NCBI GenBank assembly: GCA_963821815.1
Contig: CAWGFG010000006.1
Location: forward strand, 2,108,001 to 2,172,000
Origin: JASGTU01 sp963821815
GTDB lineage: Bacteria > Chloroflexota > Anaerolineae > Caldilineales > Caldilineaceae
DNA length: 64,000 nt
Direction: 5' to 3'
Shown here piece after piece: positions 1 through 9,366 of the stretch. The translations under genes and the position numbers were made by a program. Every line of letters begins with the position of its first letter. Position 1 is the first letter of the stretch. Under the pieces are notes generated by a model. The model did no database searches. It worked only from the letters and a program-made list of their open reading frames with translations, and was not told the DNA's origin.

Positions 1-1641
1 TATGGACCGGATGCGGTCGGTGGCATCGGCAGTGCAAAGCTATCGAACGAGGCCAATTACCTGCTACAGCGTTTTATGCGGCAGATCATCGGCACGAACA
101 ACGTGGACCATCGGGACGGTGCGGCGGTTGCCGCCCTGCCCACAGGTCTACCAAACTTAGCCGGGCTCATGAAACCGCAATATGGTCCGGATCCACAGTA
201 CGATTGCGTGATGTTGTTCGACGTCGATCCCAGCGAAGAGTTGCCAATTCTGGATTTACATCTGAAGCGGTCGGTTCGGCGTGGCGGCATGAAACTTGTC
301 ATCGCACATCCCCGCATACTAGAGTTGACACGCTATGATGGTGCGTACTTGAGCCATCAGCCAGGCGCCGAGGTTGAGCTACTGAAACGGTTGAGTTCTG
401 TGATTGCCGGTTCCAATGCAGGTACCTCGAAAGAGGCTACAGACGACGTGGATGATGCAGAGCTGGAGGAAGCCGGAGAGATACTGAAGAACGCCAAAAA
501 CCCGCTCATTATTTATGGGCCAATGGCAGCTCGTGGAGCCAACGGACAGCGTGTCCTGACTGCGTTGCAGGAGTTAGCTTCATCTATCGCCGCCGCTGGT
601 GGACCTGACGCAGCTCTGGCCTATGTTGGCCTGGAAGCGAATAGCCAGGGATGTCGTGATATGGGCCTGTTGCCAAACGTGTTGCCTGGTTATGCAGCAC
701 TTGAGGACGAAACAGCGCTTGCGCGCTTGGCTTCTTTGTGGGGCGCAAAGCCACCGACCGGTGTTGGCCGCGGATACGACTCGATGCTAAACAGCGCCGG
801 CGACGACGTGAAAGCGTTGCTCATCATGGGCGCCAACCCAGCCAGCGAGCGTTCTGCATGGGTTGAAAAGCTTTCGAAACTGGATCTGCTTGTGGTCAAC
901 GAGCTCTATCTAACCGAGACAGCACAGTTGGCCGATGTGGTGTTGCCGGCAGTGAGCTGGGCAGAGAGTGACGGCACCTTTACGAACCTGGAACGTCGCG
1001 TTCAGCGGGCGCCGAAAACACTGGAAAACCAGCATACGAAAGCTGCTCCTGATTGGCTGATCCTGGATCATATCGCATCACGCATGGGCGTCAACTGGCC
1101 GTTTGCCGACGTGCAAGGCATCACAGAGGAGATCACCAAAGCCATTCCGATCTATGGCGAAATGGAATGGGATGCGCTTGGCGACCAAGGACTGCAGTGG
1201 GATGCAAGCATGGCGCCAACGGCTACTGCCATAGAGGCACCGAGTCCGAAGGAGGCGCCGAGTCTGACAGAGTCGCCGACAACTACGCGTGCGTTCGCTC
1301 TCATTGGCGGAACCGTAGTGTATGACGGCGGTACTATGTTTTACCGGACCGAGCAGATGCGCGACCGTGTGTACTACGGCGTTTATTTGAATCCTGGTGA
1401 TGCAGAGAATCTCGGCATCGAAGACGGGCACATGGTGCAAATCATCAGTGATGCGGCGACGATCACGCTGCCTGCGCACCCGAATGAGCAGGTGCTACCC
1501 GGTAGAGTTTGGATACCTGAGAGTCAACTCGGTGTCCGCATGCGAGACTTATACGGCAATTCGACAACAGCGTCCGTGGACATTCGCTTGTTGCAAACGA
1601 CAGAGCAGCAGCCATCGGTTGCTAGCACAGAAACGGCTTAA
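1..1641 (+). CDS. nuoG: NADH-quinone oxidoreductase subunit G (5' partial)
   Basis: This is the large peripheral-arm subunit of complex I, which carries Fe-S clusters on the electron path from NADH to quinone. The frame is open from base 1 (YGPDAVGGIGSAKLSNE...), so the gene starts outside the window; 546 residues are visible and the N-terminal Fe-S part is missing. The visible part is the molybdopterin-oxidoreductase-like domain, with the family signatures GSAKLSNEANYLL, LLIMGANPASERS and LADVVLPAVSWAESDGTF. A Pro/Glu/Ser/Thr-rich insert (about bases 1225-1290) separates it from a C-terminal molydopterin-dinucleotide-binding-like domain. It ends 13 bases before nuoH in an ordered nuoG-N operon, which makes the identification firm. 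Confidence 0.95.
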   Translation, partial: YGPDAVGGIGSAKLSNEANYLLQRFMRQIIGTNNVDHRDGAAVAALPTGLPNLAGLMKPQYGPDPQYDCVMLFDVDPSEELPILDLHLKRSVRRGGMKLVIAHPRILELTRYDGAYLSHQPGAEVELLKRLSSVIAGSNAGTSKEATDDVDDAELEEAGEILKNAKNPLIIYGPMAARGANGQRVLTALQELASSIAAAGGPDAALAYVGLEANSQGCRDMGLLPNVLPGYAALEDETALARLASLWGAKPPTGVGRGYDSMLNSAGDDVKALLIMGANPASERSAWVEKLSKLDLLVVNELYLTETAQLADVVLPAVSWAESDGTFTNLERRVQRAPKTLENQHTKAAPDWLILDHIASRMGVNWPFADVQGITEEITKAIPIYGEMEWDALGDQGLQWDASMAPTATAIEAPSPKEAPSLTESPTTTRAFALIGGTVVYDGGTMFYRTEQMRDRVYYGVYLNPGDAENLGIEDGHMVQIISDAATITLPAHPNEQVLPGRVWIPESQLGVRMRDLYGNSTTASVDIRLLQTTEQQPSVASTETA

Positions 1642-1654
1642 TCGGGAAGACGGA

Positions 1655-2641
1655 ATGGACTGGCAAAACCTACTTCTGCTGCCCATATTACGATCGATAG
1701 TTCTTATCATCGTACTCTTGACAGGATTTGCATACCTTACGTGGTATGAACGAAAACTCCTGGCACGATTCCAGGTGCGATACGGACCGAACCGCGCCGG
1801 TCCTAAGGGCTTACTGCAGCCGATCGCCGACGCCGTAAAGGCAGTCTTCAAGGAAGAGATTATCCCTGACAGTGTGGACAAGCCGGTCTATCTGCTGGCG
1901 CCGATTCTCGCACTGATTCCTGCCCTAATCATTTGGGCCGTTATCCCGGTCGCCCAGGGCGTTCCTGCAGTTGCGGATGTGAGCATCGGCTTCCTGTGGA
2001 TTTTGGCTGTGGCAGGCATCGAGAGTTACGGCGTCATCTTGGCTGGATGGAGCAGCAATAATAACTATTCGCTGTTAGGCGCACTGAGATCATCTGCGCA
2101 AATGATCTCATACGAACTACCATTAGGCATCTTCCTAGCGAGTATCCTGATACTGGCGGGTGGTTTCAGCCTGGTAGCATTGGTAGAAGCACAGCGAATG
2201 GCCTGGGAGTGGATCTGGCTCTGGCTCATGTTCCCGCTCTTCTTTATTTGTATTCTTGCGGAGACGAACCGCAGCCCGTTCGACTTGCCTGAGACGGAGA
2301 ATGAACTGGTCGCTGGCTTTCAGACAGAGTACGGCGGCATCAAGTTCGCACTCTTCTTCATGGCCGAGTACATCAACATGATCACCACCAGCGCGATCAT
2401 GGCTACCCTATTCTTCGGCGGTTACCGTTTGCCGTTCGGCATCCTGAGCGATGTACTGTGGTTGGGGCCTTTCGTGTTGGGCGCAAAAGTAATTGTGCTG
2501 CTCTTCCTATTCATTTGGGTGCGCGCCAGTATGGGTCGACCGCGCTATGATCAGCTCATGCAGTTCACGTGGAAGGTTTTGCTGCCGGTGTCGGTTGGCT
2601 ACATGATGATCACTGCCATATTGGCGGTACTGCTGAAGTAG
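1655..2641 (+). CDS. nuoH: NADH-quinone oxidoreductase subunit H
   Basis: NuoH is the membrane subunit of complex I that forms the quinone chamber at the junction of the peripheral and membrane arms. The 328-residue product has the expected length and about eight membrane segments. Family signatures are TWYERKLLARFQVRYGPNR near the N terminus, AETNRSPFDLPE and ELVAGFQTEYGG in the middle. The frame is open further upstream to about 1397, but that stretch overlaps nuoG and lacks membrane character. The ATG at 1655 (MDWQNLLLL...) gives the normal N terminus and follows a GGGAAG ribosome site. The gene lies between nuoG and nuoI in the same operon. Confidence 0.96.
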   Translation: MDWQNLLLLPILRSIVLIIVLLTGFAYLTWYERKLLARFQVRYGPNRAGPKGLLQPIADAVKAVFKEEIIPDSVDKPVYLLAPILALIPALIIWAVIPVAQGVPAVADVSIGFLWILAVAGIESYGVILAGWSSNNNYSLLGALRSSAQMISYELPLGIFLASILILAGGFSLVALVEAQRMAWEWIWLWLMFPLFFICILAETNRSPFDLPETENELVAGFQTEYGGIKFALFFMAEYINMITTSAIMATLFFGGYRLPFGILSDVLWLGPFVLGAKVIVLLFLFIWVRASMGRPRYDQLMQFTWKVLLPVSVGYMMITAILAVLLK

Positions 2642-2780
2642 GCATACGGTGCACTACGGACTGTGAGCAAGCGCAGACTCACTTCCGGACGCAGTGCTCA
2701 ACCGATTATGCTGTACCGATACATTGATTGAGACTAGAAAGTGGAGATTGACGATTCTGTCTGTAAGGACTGATGAATAA

Positions 2781-3251
2781 ATGGGACTTCAAGATTTAGC
2801 ACACGGTGCAGTCGGCATCGCCAAGGCAATGAGTGTGACGCTCAGCTACCTGTGGACCAAACCGGTCACGGTCGAGTATCCAAAAGAACCTGTACCGATC
2901 TACCCGCGTTTTCGTGGGCGCCACGAATTGCGTCTTTACGAGAATGGCATGGAACGCTGCATTGGCTGTATGTTATGTGAAGCTGCATGCCCGACCGGCG
3001 CCATTTATGTCGAGGCTGAAGAGAACGATCCTGATAATCCGGTATCGCCGGGAGAACGCTATGCATCGGTGTACGAGGTCAATCTGCTGCGTTGTGTCTT
3101 TTGCGCCGATTGCGAGGAAGCCTGCCCGACTGAGGCAATCGTGCTCGGCCACAATTTTGCCAATGCACAATATCAGCGGGTCGATCTGATCCTGGACAAA
3201 GAAGCACTACTGAATCCGCCAGAGCCTGACGTCATCATTCGTCCGGAGTAA
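2781..3251 (+). CDS. nuoI: NADH-quinone oxidoreductase subunit I (8Fe ferredoxin)
   Basis: NuoI holds clusters N6a and N6b, which hand electrons to the last cluster before quinone. The 156-residue product contains two complete 4Fe-4S motifs, CIGCMLCEAACP and CVFCADCEEACP, spaced as in the family. An AAGGA ribosome site (2765-2769) precedes the ATG. The 139-base gap after nuoH is the widest in the visible part of the operon and contains no recognisable gene. The enzyme side faces the cytoplasm, as there is no membrane span beyond a short amphipathic N terminus. Confidence 0.96.
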   Translation: MGLQDLAHGAVGIAKAMSVTLSYLWTKPVTVEYPKEPVPIYPRFRGRHELRLYENGMERCIGCMLCEAACPTGAIYVEAEENDPDNPVSPGERYASVYEVNLLRCVFCADCEEACPTEAIVLGHNFANAQYQRVDLILDKEALLNPPEPDVIIRPE

Positions 3252-3257
3252 GTGTAG

Positions 3258-3797
3258 ATGAATCTTTCGGTGCTTTTTTTTCTATCGGTTGCCGTAGTCA
3301 GTTTGGCTGGCGCGGTTGGCGTTGTCGTTAGCCGGCAGCCCGTGCACAGCGCCCTGTTTCTGTTGGTCCATTTCGTCACATTGGCAGTCTTCTATGTGAC
3401 GCTTGGCGCACAGTTCCTGGCAGCGGCACAGGTCATCGTCTACGCAGGCGGCATCGTCATTCTTATCCTATTTGTGCTCATGCTCATCGGAAGTGAGCCG
3501 TTGGGGCGTCGACAGGGGTATCGTTACTGGACGCCGTGGATCGGTCTCATTGCAGGCGGGTTGCTGCTGGCGGGCATGGTTTACGCATCACTGGCTGGGA
3601 CATATTTTGCACCGGCTGGTCTCGAACAAATTGGCGCTCCGAAAGCTATCGGCCTGGCGATGTTTACCAAGTACATTCTGCCCTTTGAAATGGTAGCCAT
3701 TCTTCTGCTCGTGGCACTGGTCGGCGCACTTGTGTTGGCACGTCCGCCGCGGACTGAAGAGAACCCTGTTGAATCAACCAGCGCCTCATCTGGCTAA
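3258..3797 (+). CDS. nuoJ: NADH-quinone oxidoreductase subunit J
   Basis: NuoJ is a small membrane subunit whose third helix carries a pi-bulge involved in coupling. The 179-residue product has about five hydrophobic segments and the signature QVIVYAGGIVILILFVLML (residues about 58-76), which is diagnostic of NuoJ. It starts six bases after the nuoI stop, so the two are probably translationally linked. The short polar C-terminal tail is ordinary. The identification rests on the motif and on the operon position between nuoI and nuoK. Confidence 0.94.
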   Translation: MNLSVLFFLSVAVVSLAGAVGVVVSRQPVHSALFLLVHFVTLAVFYVTLGAQFLAAAQVIVYAGGIVILILFVLMLIGSEPLGRRQGYRYWTPWIGLIAGGLLLAGMVYASLAGTYFAPAGLEQIGAPKAIGLAMFTKYILPFEMVAILLLVALVGALVLARPPRTEENPVESTSASSG

Positions 3798-3872
3798 CTC
3801 TGGTTACTGGATCATTCTGCACTGCCAGTACCATAAAATCAGTCAGATTAACGTGGGAAGTAGAAGCGAACC

Positions 3873-4175
3873 ATGGTACCAACCAGCTATTATCTGATCA
3901 CAAGCGGCGCTATCTTCGCCATCGGCGCAGTCGGCGTATTGGCCAGACGCAATGCCCTCATCGTCTTCATGTGTATCGAGATGATGTTGAATAGCGTTAA
4001 TCTCACTTTGATCGCTATGAGTCGCCAATGGGGCAACCTGAATGGCCAGGTCTTTGTCTTCATGGTCATGGCTACCGCAGCCGCAGAAGTGGCAGTCGGC
4101 CTCGCCATTTTGATTTCACATATGCACAACACAAATTCAGCCAACATCGACGAATATCGAATGCTCAAATGGTAG
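3873..4175 (+). CDS. nuoK: NADH-quinone oxidoreductase subunit K
   Basis: NuoK is a three-helix proton-channel subunit related to MnhC/MrpC. The 100-residue product has the standard length. The two conserved membrane glutamates can be read in FMCIEMMLNSVNL and ATAAAEVAVGLAI. The gene lies 75 bases after nuoJ and 63 bases before nuoL, in the invariant J-K-L order. The ATG follows a purine-rich stretch (GGGAAGTAGAAGCGAACC). An Mrp antiporter subunit is ruled out by the surrounding nuo genes. Confidence 0.96.
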   Translation: MVPTSYYLITSGAIFAIGAVGVLARRNALIVFMCIEMMLNSVNLTLIAMSRQWGNLNGQVFVFMVMATAAAEVAVGLAILISHMHNTNSANIDEYRMLKW

Positions 4176-4238
4176 GACGCGCTATGGTGCAACTGAACGC
4201 CCGTCACTATGTAATCGCAGCTGATAGGAACAACGCTC

Positions 4239-6134
4239 ATGTTTGAGTTCGCGTGGATCATTCTGGCGCTTCCCATCGTCGCGATTCTCATCAATTTGTT
4301 CTTCGGCTCGCGGCTCAGCGACATCGTCGTGGCGTGGATTGCTACAGCCGCCATCGGTCTGGCATTTTTGGCTACGGGATGGTTCTATTACGTCGAGACT
4401 ACCGTCCCGGTTGAAAGTCGTGAAATGACTCAGCTCCTGTGGCATTGGATCACGATTGGAGATTTTGAAGTCAATGCGGCCATGCTGATCGACCCGTTGA
4501 GCCTGACCATCGGTTTGATGGTCACCGGCGTAGCCGCTCTGATCCACTACTATTCCATCGAGTATATGCGCGGCGACGATCTGTTCAAGCGCTTCTTCCT
4601 CTATTTGAACTTCTTCGTTCTTGCAATGTTGATTCTGGTCTTCAGCAACAATTTTGTCATGATGTTCGTAGGTTGGGAAGGTGTCGGTCTTGCTTCGTTT
4701 CTGCTGATCGGCTTCTGGTTCGACCGCCGTGATGACAAGTACGGCTACTATGCCGATGCTGGTAAGAAGGCTTTTTTGGTCAACCGAGTTGGTGACTTTG
4801 GCTTTATAGTTGCTATGTTGATGATCTGGACCACGCTGGGAACGCTGAATTTCCTTGAAGTCAACCTTCTTGCTGAGCACGGAGCGCTGACCTTGCTGGC
4901 GGCAAATACTATTTGCCTTATGCTACTGATCGCGGCGGCAGGTAAGAGCGCTCAAATTCCCCTCTTTGTGTGGTTGCCAGACGCCATGGCAGGTCCGACG
5001 CCGGTTTCTGCACTCATCCATGCAGCGACAATGGTGACAGCCGGTATTTACATGGTTGCACGCACGCACGGACTGTGGCACGTGGCAGTCAGCACCTCTA
5101 TGCTTGCCATGTGGATCGGCGGATTGACTGCATTTTTCGCGGCGACGCTGGCGATTGTTCAGACCGACTTAAAGAAGATTTTGGCTTACTCGACCATTTC
5201 ACAGCTCGGCTTCATGATGATGGGCGCTGGCGCTGGCGCGTACGGCGCGGCCATCTTTCTACTGATTGCACATGCCTTTTATAAGGGGTTGCTGTTCCTG
5301 GCAGCAGGTAGTGTCATGCACGCCACGCACGGCGAGCTGGATATTCGCAAGATGGGCGGCTTGCGGCACAAGATGCCGTGGACGTGGATCACCTTCCTCA
5401 TCGGCGTCACAGCCCTAGCCGGCATCCCGCCGTTATCTGGCTTTTTCGCTAAAGACTCCGTTTTCCTTGGCGTGATGCAGAGAAATCTGTTTGTCTACGT
5501 GCTTGCGCTTGTTGCCGCGGTCATGACAGCAATCTACAGCTACCGAGCGCTGTTCATGACCTTCCACGGAACGCCACGGGACGAAGAACTACATGAGCAT
5601 GCACACGAGAGTTCACACGTCATGCTCATTCCGCTGGTCATTTTGGCGTTATTCGCAGTCTTCGGCGGTCTGATGAACCTTCCATCTGTACTGACACTCG
5701 AGCGCTGGTTGGAACCTTCTATCGGAATTCACGAAGAGGCGAAGCTCATAATTGAGCTAATTGCCATTACACTGAGCATTCTAGCGGCTGCCGTCGGCTT
5801 CATCATCGCGTACGGCAAGTACATACGCAAGGAGCGCTGGACCCAAGAACTGGCGGACAGTTTCGAGAATTTCCAGCCAGCGCTTGCACACAATTGGTAC
5901 GTGGATGAGTTCTACAATGCGTACATCGTGTTGCCGTTGAAAGATGCATCCAGTTGGCTGGCCAATGTAATAGACAACAAGGTCATCGATGGCGCAGTCA
6001 ACGGTGTCGCAACCGTCGTGGACAGGACAGGATCACAGATACGTCGCGTCGAGAACGGCGCTATTCCGACCTACGCTCTTGCGATCTTGATCGGCGCTGT
6101 AGCTGTAATTGCGTTTTTCATGTTCAACGCCTAG
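4239..6134 (+). CDS. nuoL: NADH-quinone oxidoreductase subunit L
   Basis: NuoL is the distal antiporter-like proton-pumping subunit of complex I, with a lateral helix that runs along the membrane arm. The 631-residue length fits the family. The signatures MFVGWEGVGLASFLLIGFW and the antiporter core PDAMAGPTPVSALIHAATM are present, with conserved Lys/His residues in the later helices. The C-terminal third (residues about 500-630) contains the lateral helix region and ends in a last membrane span. It belongs to the plus-strand nuo operon and is followed by a 106-base gap before nuoM. Confidence 0.96.
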   Translation: MFEFAWIILALPIVAILINLFFGSRLSDIVVAWIATAAIGLAFLATGWFYYVETTVPVESREMTQLLWHWITIGDFEVNAAMLIDPLSLTIGLMVTGVAALIHYYSIEYMRGDDLFKRFFLYLNFFVLAMLILVFSNNFVMMFVGWEGVGLASFLLIGFWFDRRDDKYGYYADAGKKAFLVNRVGDFGFIVAMLMIWTTLGTLNFLEVNLLAEHGALTLLAANTICLMLLIAAAGKSAQIPLFVWLPDAMAGPTPVSALIHAATMVTAGIYMVARTHGLWHVAVSTSMLAMWIGGLTAFFAATLAIVQTDLKKILAYSTISQLGFMMMGAGAGAYGAAIFLLIAHAFYKGLLFLAAGSVMHATHGELDIRKMGGLRHKMPWTWITFLIGVTALAGIPPLSGFFAKDSVFLGVMQRNLFVYVLALVAAVMTAIYSYRALFMTFHGTPRDEELHEHAHESSHVMLIPLVILALFAVFGGLMNLPSVLTLERWLEPSIGIHEEAKLIIELIAITLSILAAAVGFIIAYGKYIRKERWTQELADSFENFQPALAHNWYVDEFYNAYIVLPLKDASSWLANVIDNKVIDGAVNGVATVVDRTGSQIRRVENGAIPTYALAILIGAVAVIAFFMFNA

Positions 6135-6240
6135 AAGAAAACGCGCTTGCGCAAACAAGCAGTAACAAAATATTCAATGGCGATTAAGCCTATTACGCGA
6201 AAGAATTAAATGTTGTTGAAGATCAAAACGGCGCAACCAG

Positions 6241-7731
6241 ATGCAAGTTGAAATACCGCTGTTACTATCCATAATCACTTTTCTGCCGCTTTTCGGCGCG
6301 GTCATTGTTGCCGTCGTAGGCAAAGATAGCCTGCAAAAGACGATAGCCCTAGCCTTCTCTGTCCTGACCTTCCTGGTCAGCCTGTTACTGCTGTTAGGTT
6401 GGCAGGATGGCGTGGCGGAGATGCAGTTCGTGGAAAACGCGAACTGGATGCCGGTGCTAAACATACACTACACCATGGGTGTGGACGGCATCAGCCTCTA
6501 CCTCGTGTTGCTTACGACACTGCTTCTGCCTATTTCTATCTACTTCAGCAACATGTATGTCAAAGAGCAGGTCGGGCTCTATCTTGTACTTATGCTGCTG
6601 TTGGAAACGTCGTTGATCGGCGTCTTCATGGCGTTGGACCTGGTGCTGTTCTTTGTCTTCTTCGAGTTCAGCCTCATTCCCATGTATGTTCTGATCGGTA
6701 AGTGGGGTCATGGGCGTCGAGTTTACGCAGCCATGAAGTTCTTCCTGTACACATTTGCCGGTTCAGCAGTCATGTTGGTCGCCATTTTGGTCGTGTACTG
6801 GCAGACGGGAACCTTTAATGTACTAGAACTAAGCGGGGCAGCAATCGATCCGCGCATTCAGACATTCGCGTTTCTCGCATTCGCCCTCGCATTCGGCATC
6901 AAGGTGCCGCTCTTCCCATTTCACACATGGTTGCCGGACGCTCACGTGCAAGCGCCGACTGCTGGTTCGATCATTCTAGCCGGCGTTTTGCTGAAGATGG
7001 GCACCTACGGCTACCTTCGCTTCGCCATTCCCATCTTTCCGGATGCGGCGGCACGGTTTGGTCCCTGGATCGCCGGGCTGGCTGTCATCGGGATTCTGTA
7101 TGGCGCGCTCGTTGCGCTGGTTCAAAAAGACGTAAAGTCACTGGTCGCCTACAGTTCTGTCGCCCATCTAGGCTTTGTCATGCTCGGCATTGTTGCGTTT
7201 ACGTATCAGTCGGTGAGCGGCAGTGTCTTGCAGATGCTCAATCATGGGATTAGCACAGGCGCGCTCTTCCTGCTCGTCGGCCTGCTCTATGAGCGTCGGC
7301 ACACACGTGAACTATCAGAGTTTGGCGGTCTTTGGAAGAGCGTACCGATCTTTAGCGGCTTGTTTCTTGTGGTCGCCATGAGCAGTGCCGGATTGCCCGG
7401 CCTCAATGGGTTTATCGGTGAATTTACCATCCTGTTGGGTTCGTTTAGCGTATGGCCGATCCTGACAGTATTGGCGGCTGTCGGCGTCATTCTGGCTGCC
7501 TGGTACTTGCTGACAGCTTTCCGACAGATCGTGCAGGGGCCGCTAACTAAGCCGGAAAACGACGCAGAGCACCTGCCGGACCTTCGGCGCGGCGAGTTTA
7601 TGATGCTTCTCCCCTTGGTGCTGCTGTTCTTCATCATCGGACTATTTCCAAACTTATTCTTGGACAAGATCAATCCTTCAGTGGAAGCTCTTATCGAGAG
7701 GCCGGCTGTGGTTATGAAAGTCGAGCGTTAG
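6241..7731 (+). CDS. nuoM: NADH-quinone oxidoreductase subunit M
   Basis: NuoM is the middle antiporter-like proton-pumping subunit of complex I. The product has 496 residues and about 14 membrane segments. Diagnostic sequences are MGVDGISLYLVLLTTLL near residue 80, FFVFFEFSLIPMYVLIG, and the antiporter core FHTWLPDAHVQAPTAGS. The ATG at 6241 opens the protein with MQVEIPLLLSII. The stop lies three bases before the nuoN start, indicating translational coupling. Confidence 0.96.
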   Translation: MQVEIPLLLSIITFLPLFGAVIVAVVGKDSLQKTIALAFSVLTFLVSLLLLLGWQDGVAEMQFVENANWMPVLNIHYTMGVDGISLYLVLLTTLLLPISIYFSNMYVKEQVGLYLVLMLLLETSLIGVFMALDLVLFFVFFEFSLIPMYVLIGKWGHGRRVYAAMKFFLYTFAGSAVMLVAILVVYWQTGTFNVLELSGAAIDPRIQTFAFLAFALAFGIKVPLFPFHTWLPDAHVQAPTAGSIILAGVLLKMGTYGYLRFAIPIFPDAAARFGPWIAGLAVIGILYGALVALVQKDVKSLVAYSSVAHLGFVMLGIVAFTYQSVSGSVLQMLNHGISTGALFLLVGLLYERRHTRELSEFGGLWKSVPIFSGLFLVVAMSSAGLPGLNGFIGEFTILLGSFSVWPILTVLAAVGVILAAWYLLTAFRQIVQGPLTKPENDAEHLPDLRRGEFMMLLPLVLLFFIIGLFPNLFLDKINPSVEALIERPAVVMKVER

Positions 7732-7734
7732 GTT

Positions 7735-9195
7735 ATGGCAGAGCTAGCAACACTCGGAATAAACATAGGCGCTGTTCTGCCGTCGCTCGTGCTGGTCATT
7801 GCGGCACTCACCGTGATGGCCGTGGATATGTTTTCGCCCATGGACGAGGACGAAACCCGTAGTCTCGTACCTTGGATCACACTATCAGGCATCTTCCTGG
7901 CTGGTATAGCTGCGGCATGGCTGTGGCAGCAGCCCGTCTACAGTTTCCAAGGGATGGCAACGTCGGATCACTTTGCTCTGACGGTGAGTTTTATCATCCT
8001 TTCGGCTGCGGGTATGGGTGTCCTGCTCAGCGCGAACATTATCCCGCTAGAGACTACCCAGGTAGGCGAATACTACATACTACTCTTGCTGGCTACCAGC
8101 GGCATGTTGATGATGGGCGCCAGCACAGATCTGATTACCGTATTTGTGGCTTTGGAGATCTTCTCGCTCGCCCTCTACATCCTCAGCGGCATTCACCGCC
8201 GCAGCCTGCGCAGCACGGAAGCCAGCATTAAGTATTTCATGCTTGGCGCCTTCTCAAGTGCGTTCTTCGTCTATGGCGCGGCACTGGTCTACGGTGCGGC
8301 AGGCGCCACACAGTACGACCTCATTGTGCAATCGCTGGCGACGGGTCAAGGCAGCATTTATCTGCTCTTCTTCGGCATTGCGTTAATGGTCGTAGGTTTC
8401 GGATTTAAGATTAGTCTCGCGCCTTTCCATATGTGGACGCCGGATGTCTATCAAGGTGCGCCTACGCCGGTGGCGGCGTTCATGAGCGCGGCTACCAAGA
8501 CAGCCGGATTCGCAGCGTTAATTCGCATCCTTCTCGTCGCATTACCCGATTACCACTCCACATGGAGTTGGGCGCTGGCCATTCTTGCAGTAATAACCAT
8601 GACGTGGGGCAATTTGGCCGCGTTAAAACAGCTCAGTCTCAAGCGTATGCTTGCCTATTCCAGCGTTGCACATGCCGGCTACGTGCTCGTCGCGTTGACT
8701 TCAGGCACGGCAGAGGGTGCAAATGCGGCACTCTTCTACCTCTTCACGTATGCTTTCATGAACATGGGTGCATTTGCCATTGTGCTTGCGCTCGAGGAAG
8801 TCGGCGCGGACGATGCGCTTCAGAATCGTGCGGCTGGCATCAGCGACAAATGGCCGCTGCTCGCATTCGCAATGGCGATATTTATGTTCAGCCTTGCCGG
8901 TGTACCGCCGCTTGCCGGCTTCTTCGGCAAATTCCTGGTCTTCAAATCTGCCGTCGACGGCGGCTGGACATGGTTGGCTGTGATAGGCATGTTGAACAGC
9001 GCAATCGCCGCCTACTACTATCTGAGAGTGGTAGTAGCCATGTACTTCGAGACCTCGTCGGAAAATACCGCTGAGGCGCGACGCACGTGGTCAGCATTGC
9101 GAATCGGATTAGCCGTCGCCGCAGCGTTCACTATCCTAATCGGTATCTTTCCCTCGATTTGGACCAACCTATTCACAGTCAATTTCGGCGGCTAA
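7735..9195 (+). CDS. nuoN: NADH-quinone oxidoreductase subunit N
   Basis: NuoN is the third antiporter-like subunit and lies next to NuoK in the membrane arm. The product has 486 residues with about 14 membrane segments. Signatures are VALEIFSLALYILSG and PFHMWTPDVYQGAPTPVAA, with the NuoN-type APTPVAAFMS rather than the NuoL-type GPTPVSALIH. It is the last gene of the operon and is followed within 50 bases by a strong hairpin terminator. Nothing unusual was seen. Confidence 0.96.
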   Translation: MAELATLGINIGAVLPSLVLVIAALTVMAVDMFSPMDEDETRSLVPWITLSGIFLAGIAAAWLWQQPVYSFQGMATSDHFALTVSFIILSAAGMGVLLSANIIPLETTQVGEYYILLLLATSGMLMMGASTDLITVFVALEIFSLALYILSGIHRRSLRSTEASIKYFMLGAFSSAFFVYGAALVYGAAGATQYDLIVQSLATGQGSIYLLFFGIALMVVGFGFKISLAPFHMWTPDVYQGAPTPVAAFMSAATKTAGFAALIRILLVALPDYHSTWSWALAILAVITMTWGNLAALKQLSLKRMLAYSSVAHAGYVLVALTSGTAEGANAALFYLFTYAFMNMGAFAIVLALEEVGADDALQNRAAGISDKWPLLAFAMAIFMFSLAGVPPLAGFFGKFLVFKSAVDGGWTWLAVIGMLNSAIAAYYYLRVVVAMYFETSSENTAEARRTWSALRIGLAVAAAFTILIGIFPSIWTNLFTVNFGG

Positions 9196-9241
9196 GCGCG
9201 CCAGGCTGTTAGTACGCTACACATCAGAATAGACACAGAAA

Positions 9242-9270
9242 AGACCGCTACCATAGCGGTCTGTTTTTTC
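9242..9270. terminator. Intrinsic terminator between nuoN and rodA
   Basis: A perfect 9-bp stem, AGACCGCTA (9242-9250) with TAGCGGTCT (9254-9262), closes a three-base loop and is followed by GTTTTTTC. It ends the nuo operon. On the other strand the stem is followed by TTTTCTG, so it may also stop the convergent rodA transcript. Confidence 0.88.
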
Positions 9271-9366
9271 AACTGATGGACAATAGCCGAAGCTTGGTGT
9301 TTGCGTCACGCGAGATAGAAAGCAACACATGAACTCGGCACGTATCATACAAACGCGGACGTCTGC

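Noticed and set aside
1397..1654. Upstream extension of nuoH into nuoG
   Set aside because: The added 86 residues are Arg/Ser-rich and non-hydrophobic; the ATG at 1655 gives the standard NuoH start.
4182..4880. Minus-strand frame of 232 codons opposite nuoL
   Set aside because: His/Gln/Asp-rich antisense shadow; nuoL is unambiguous.
8433..9074. Plus-strand frame of 213 codons inside nuoN
   Set aside because: Cys/Arg/His-rich out-of-frame shadow of nuoN.
4239..9195. Mrp-type Na/H antiporter instead of complex I
   Set aside because: nuoG, nuoH and nuoI lie in the same operon and Mrp-only subunits are absent.
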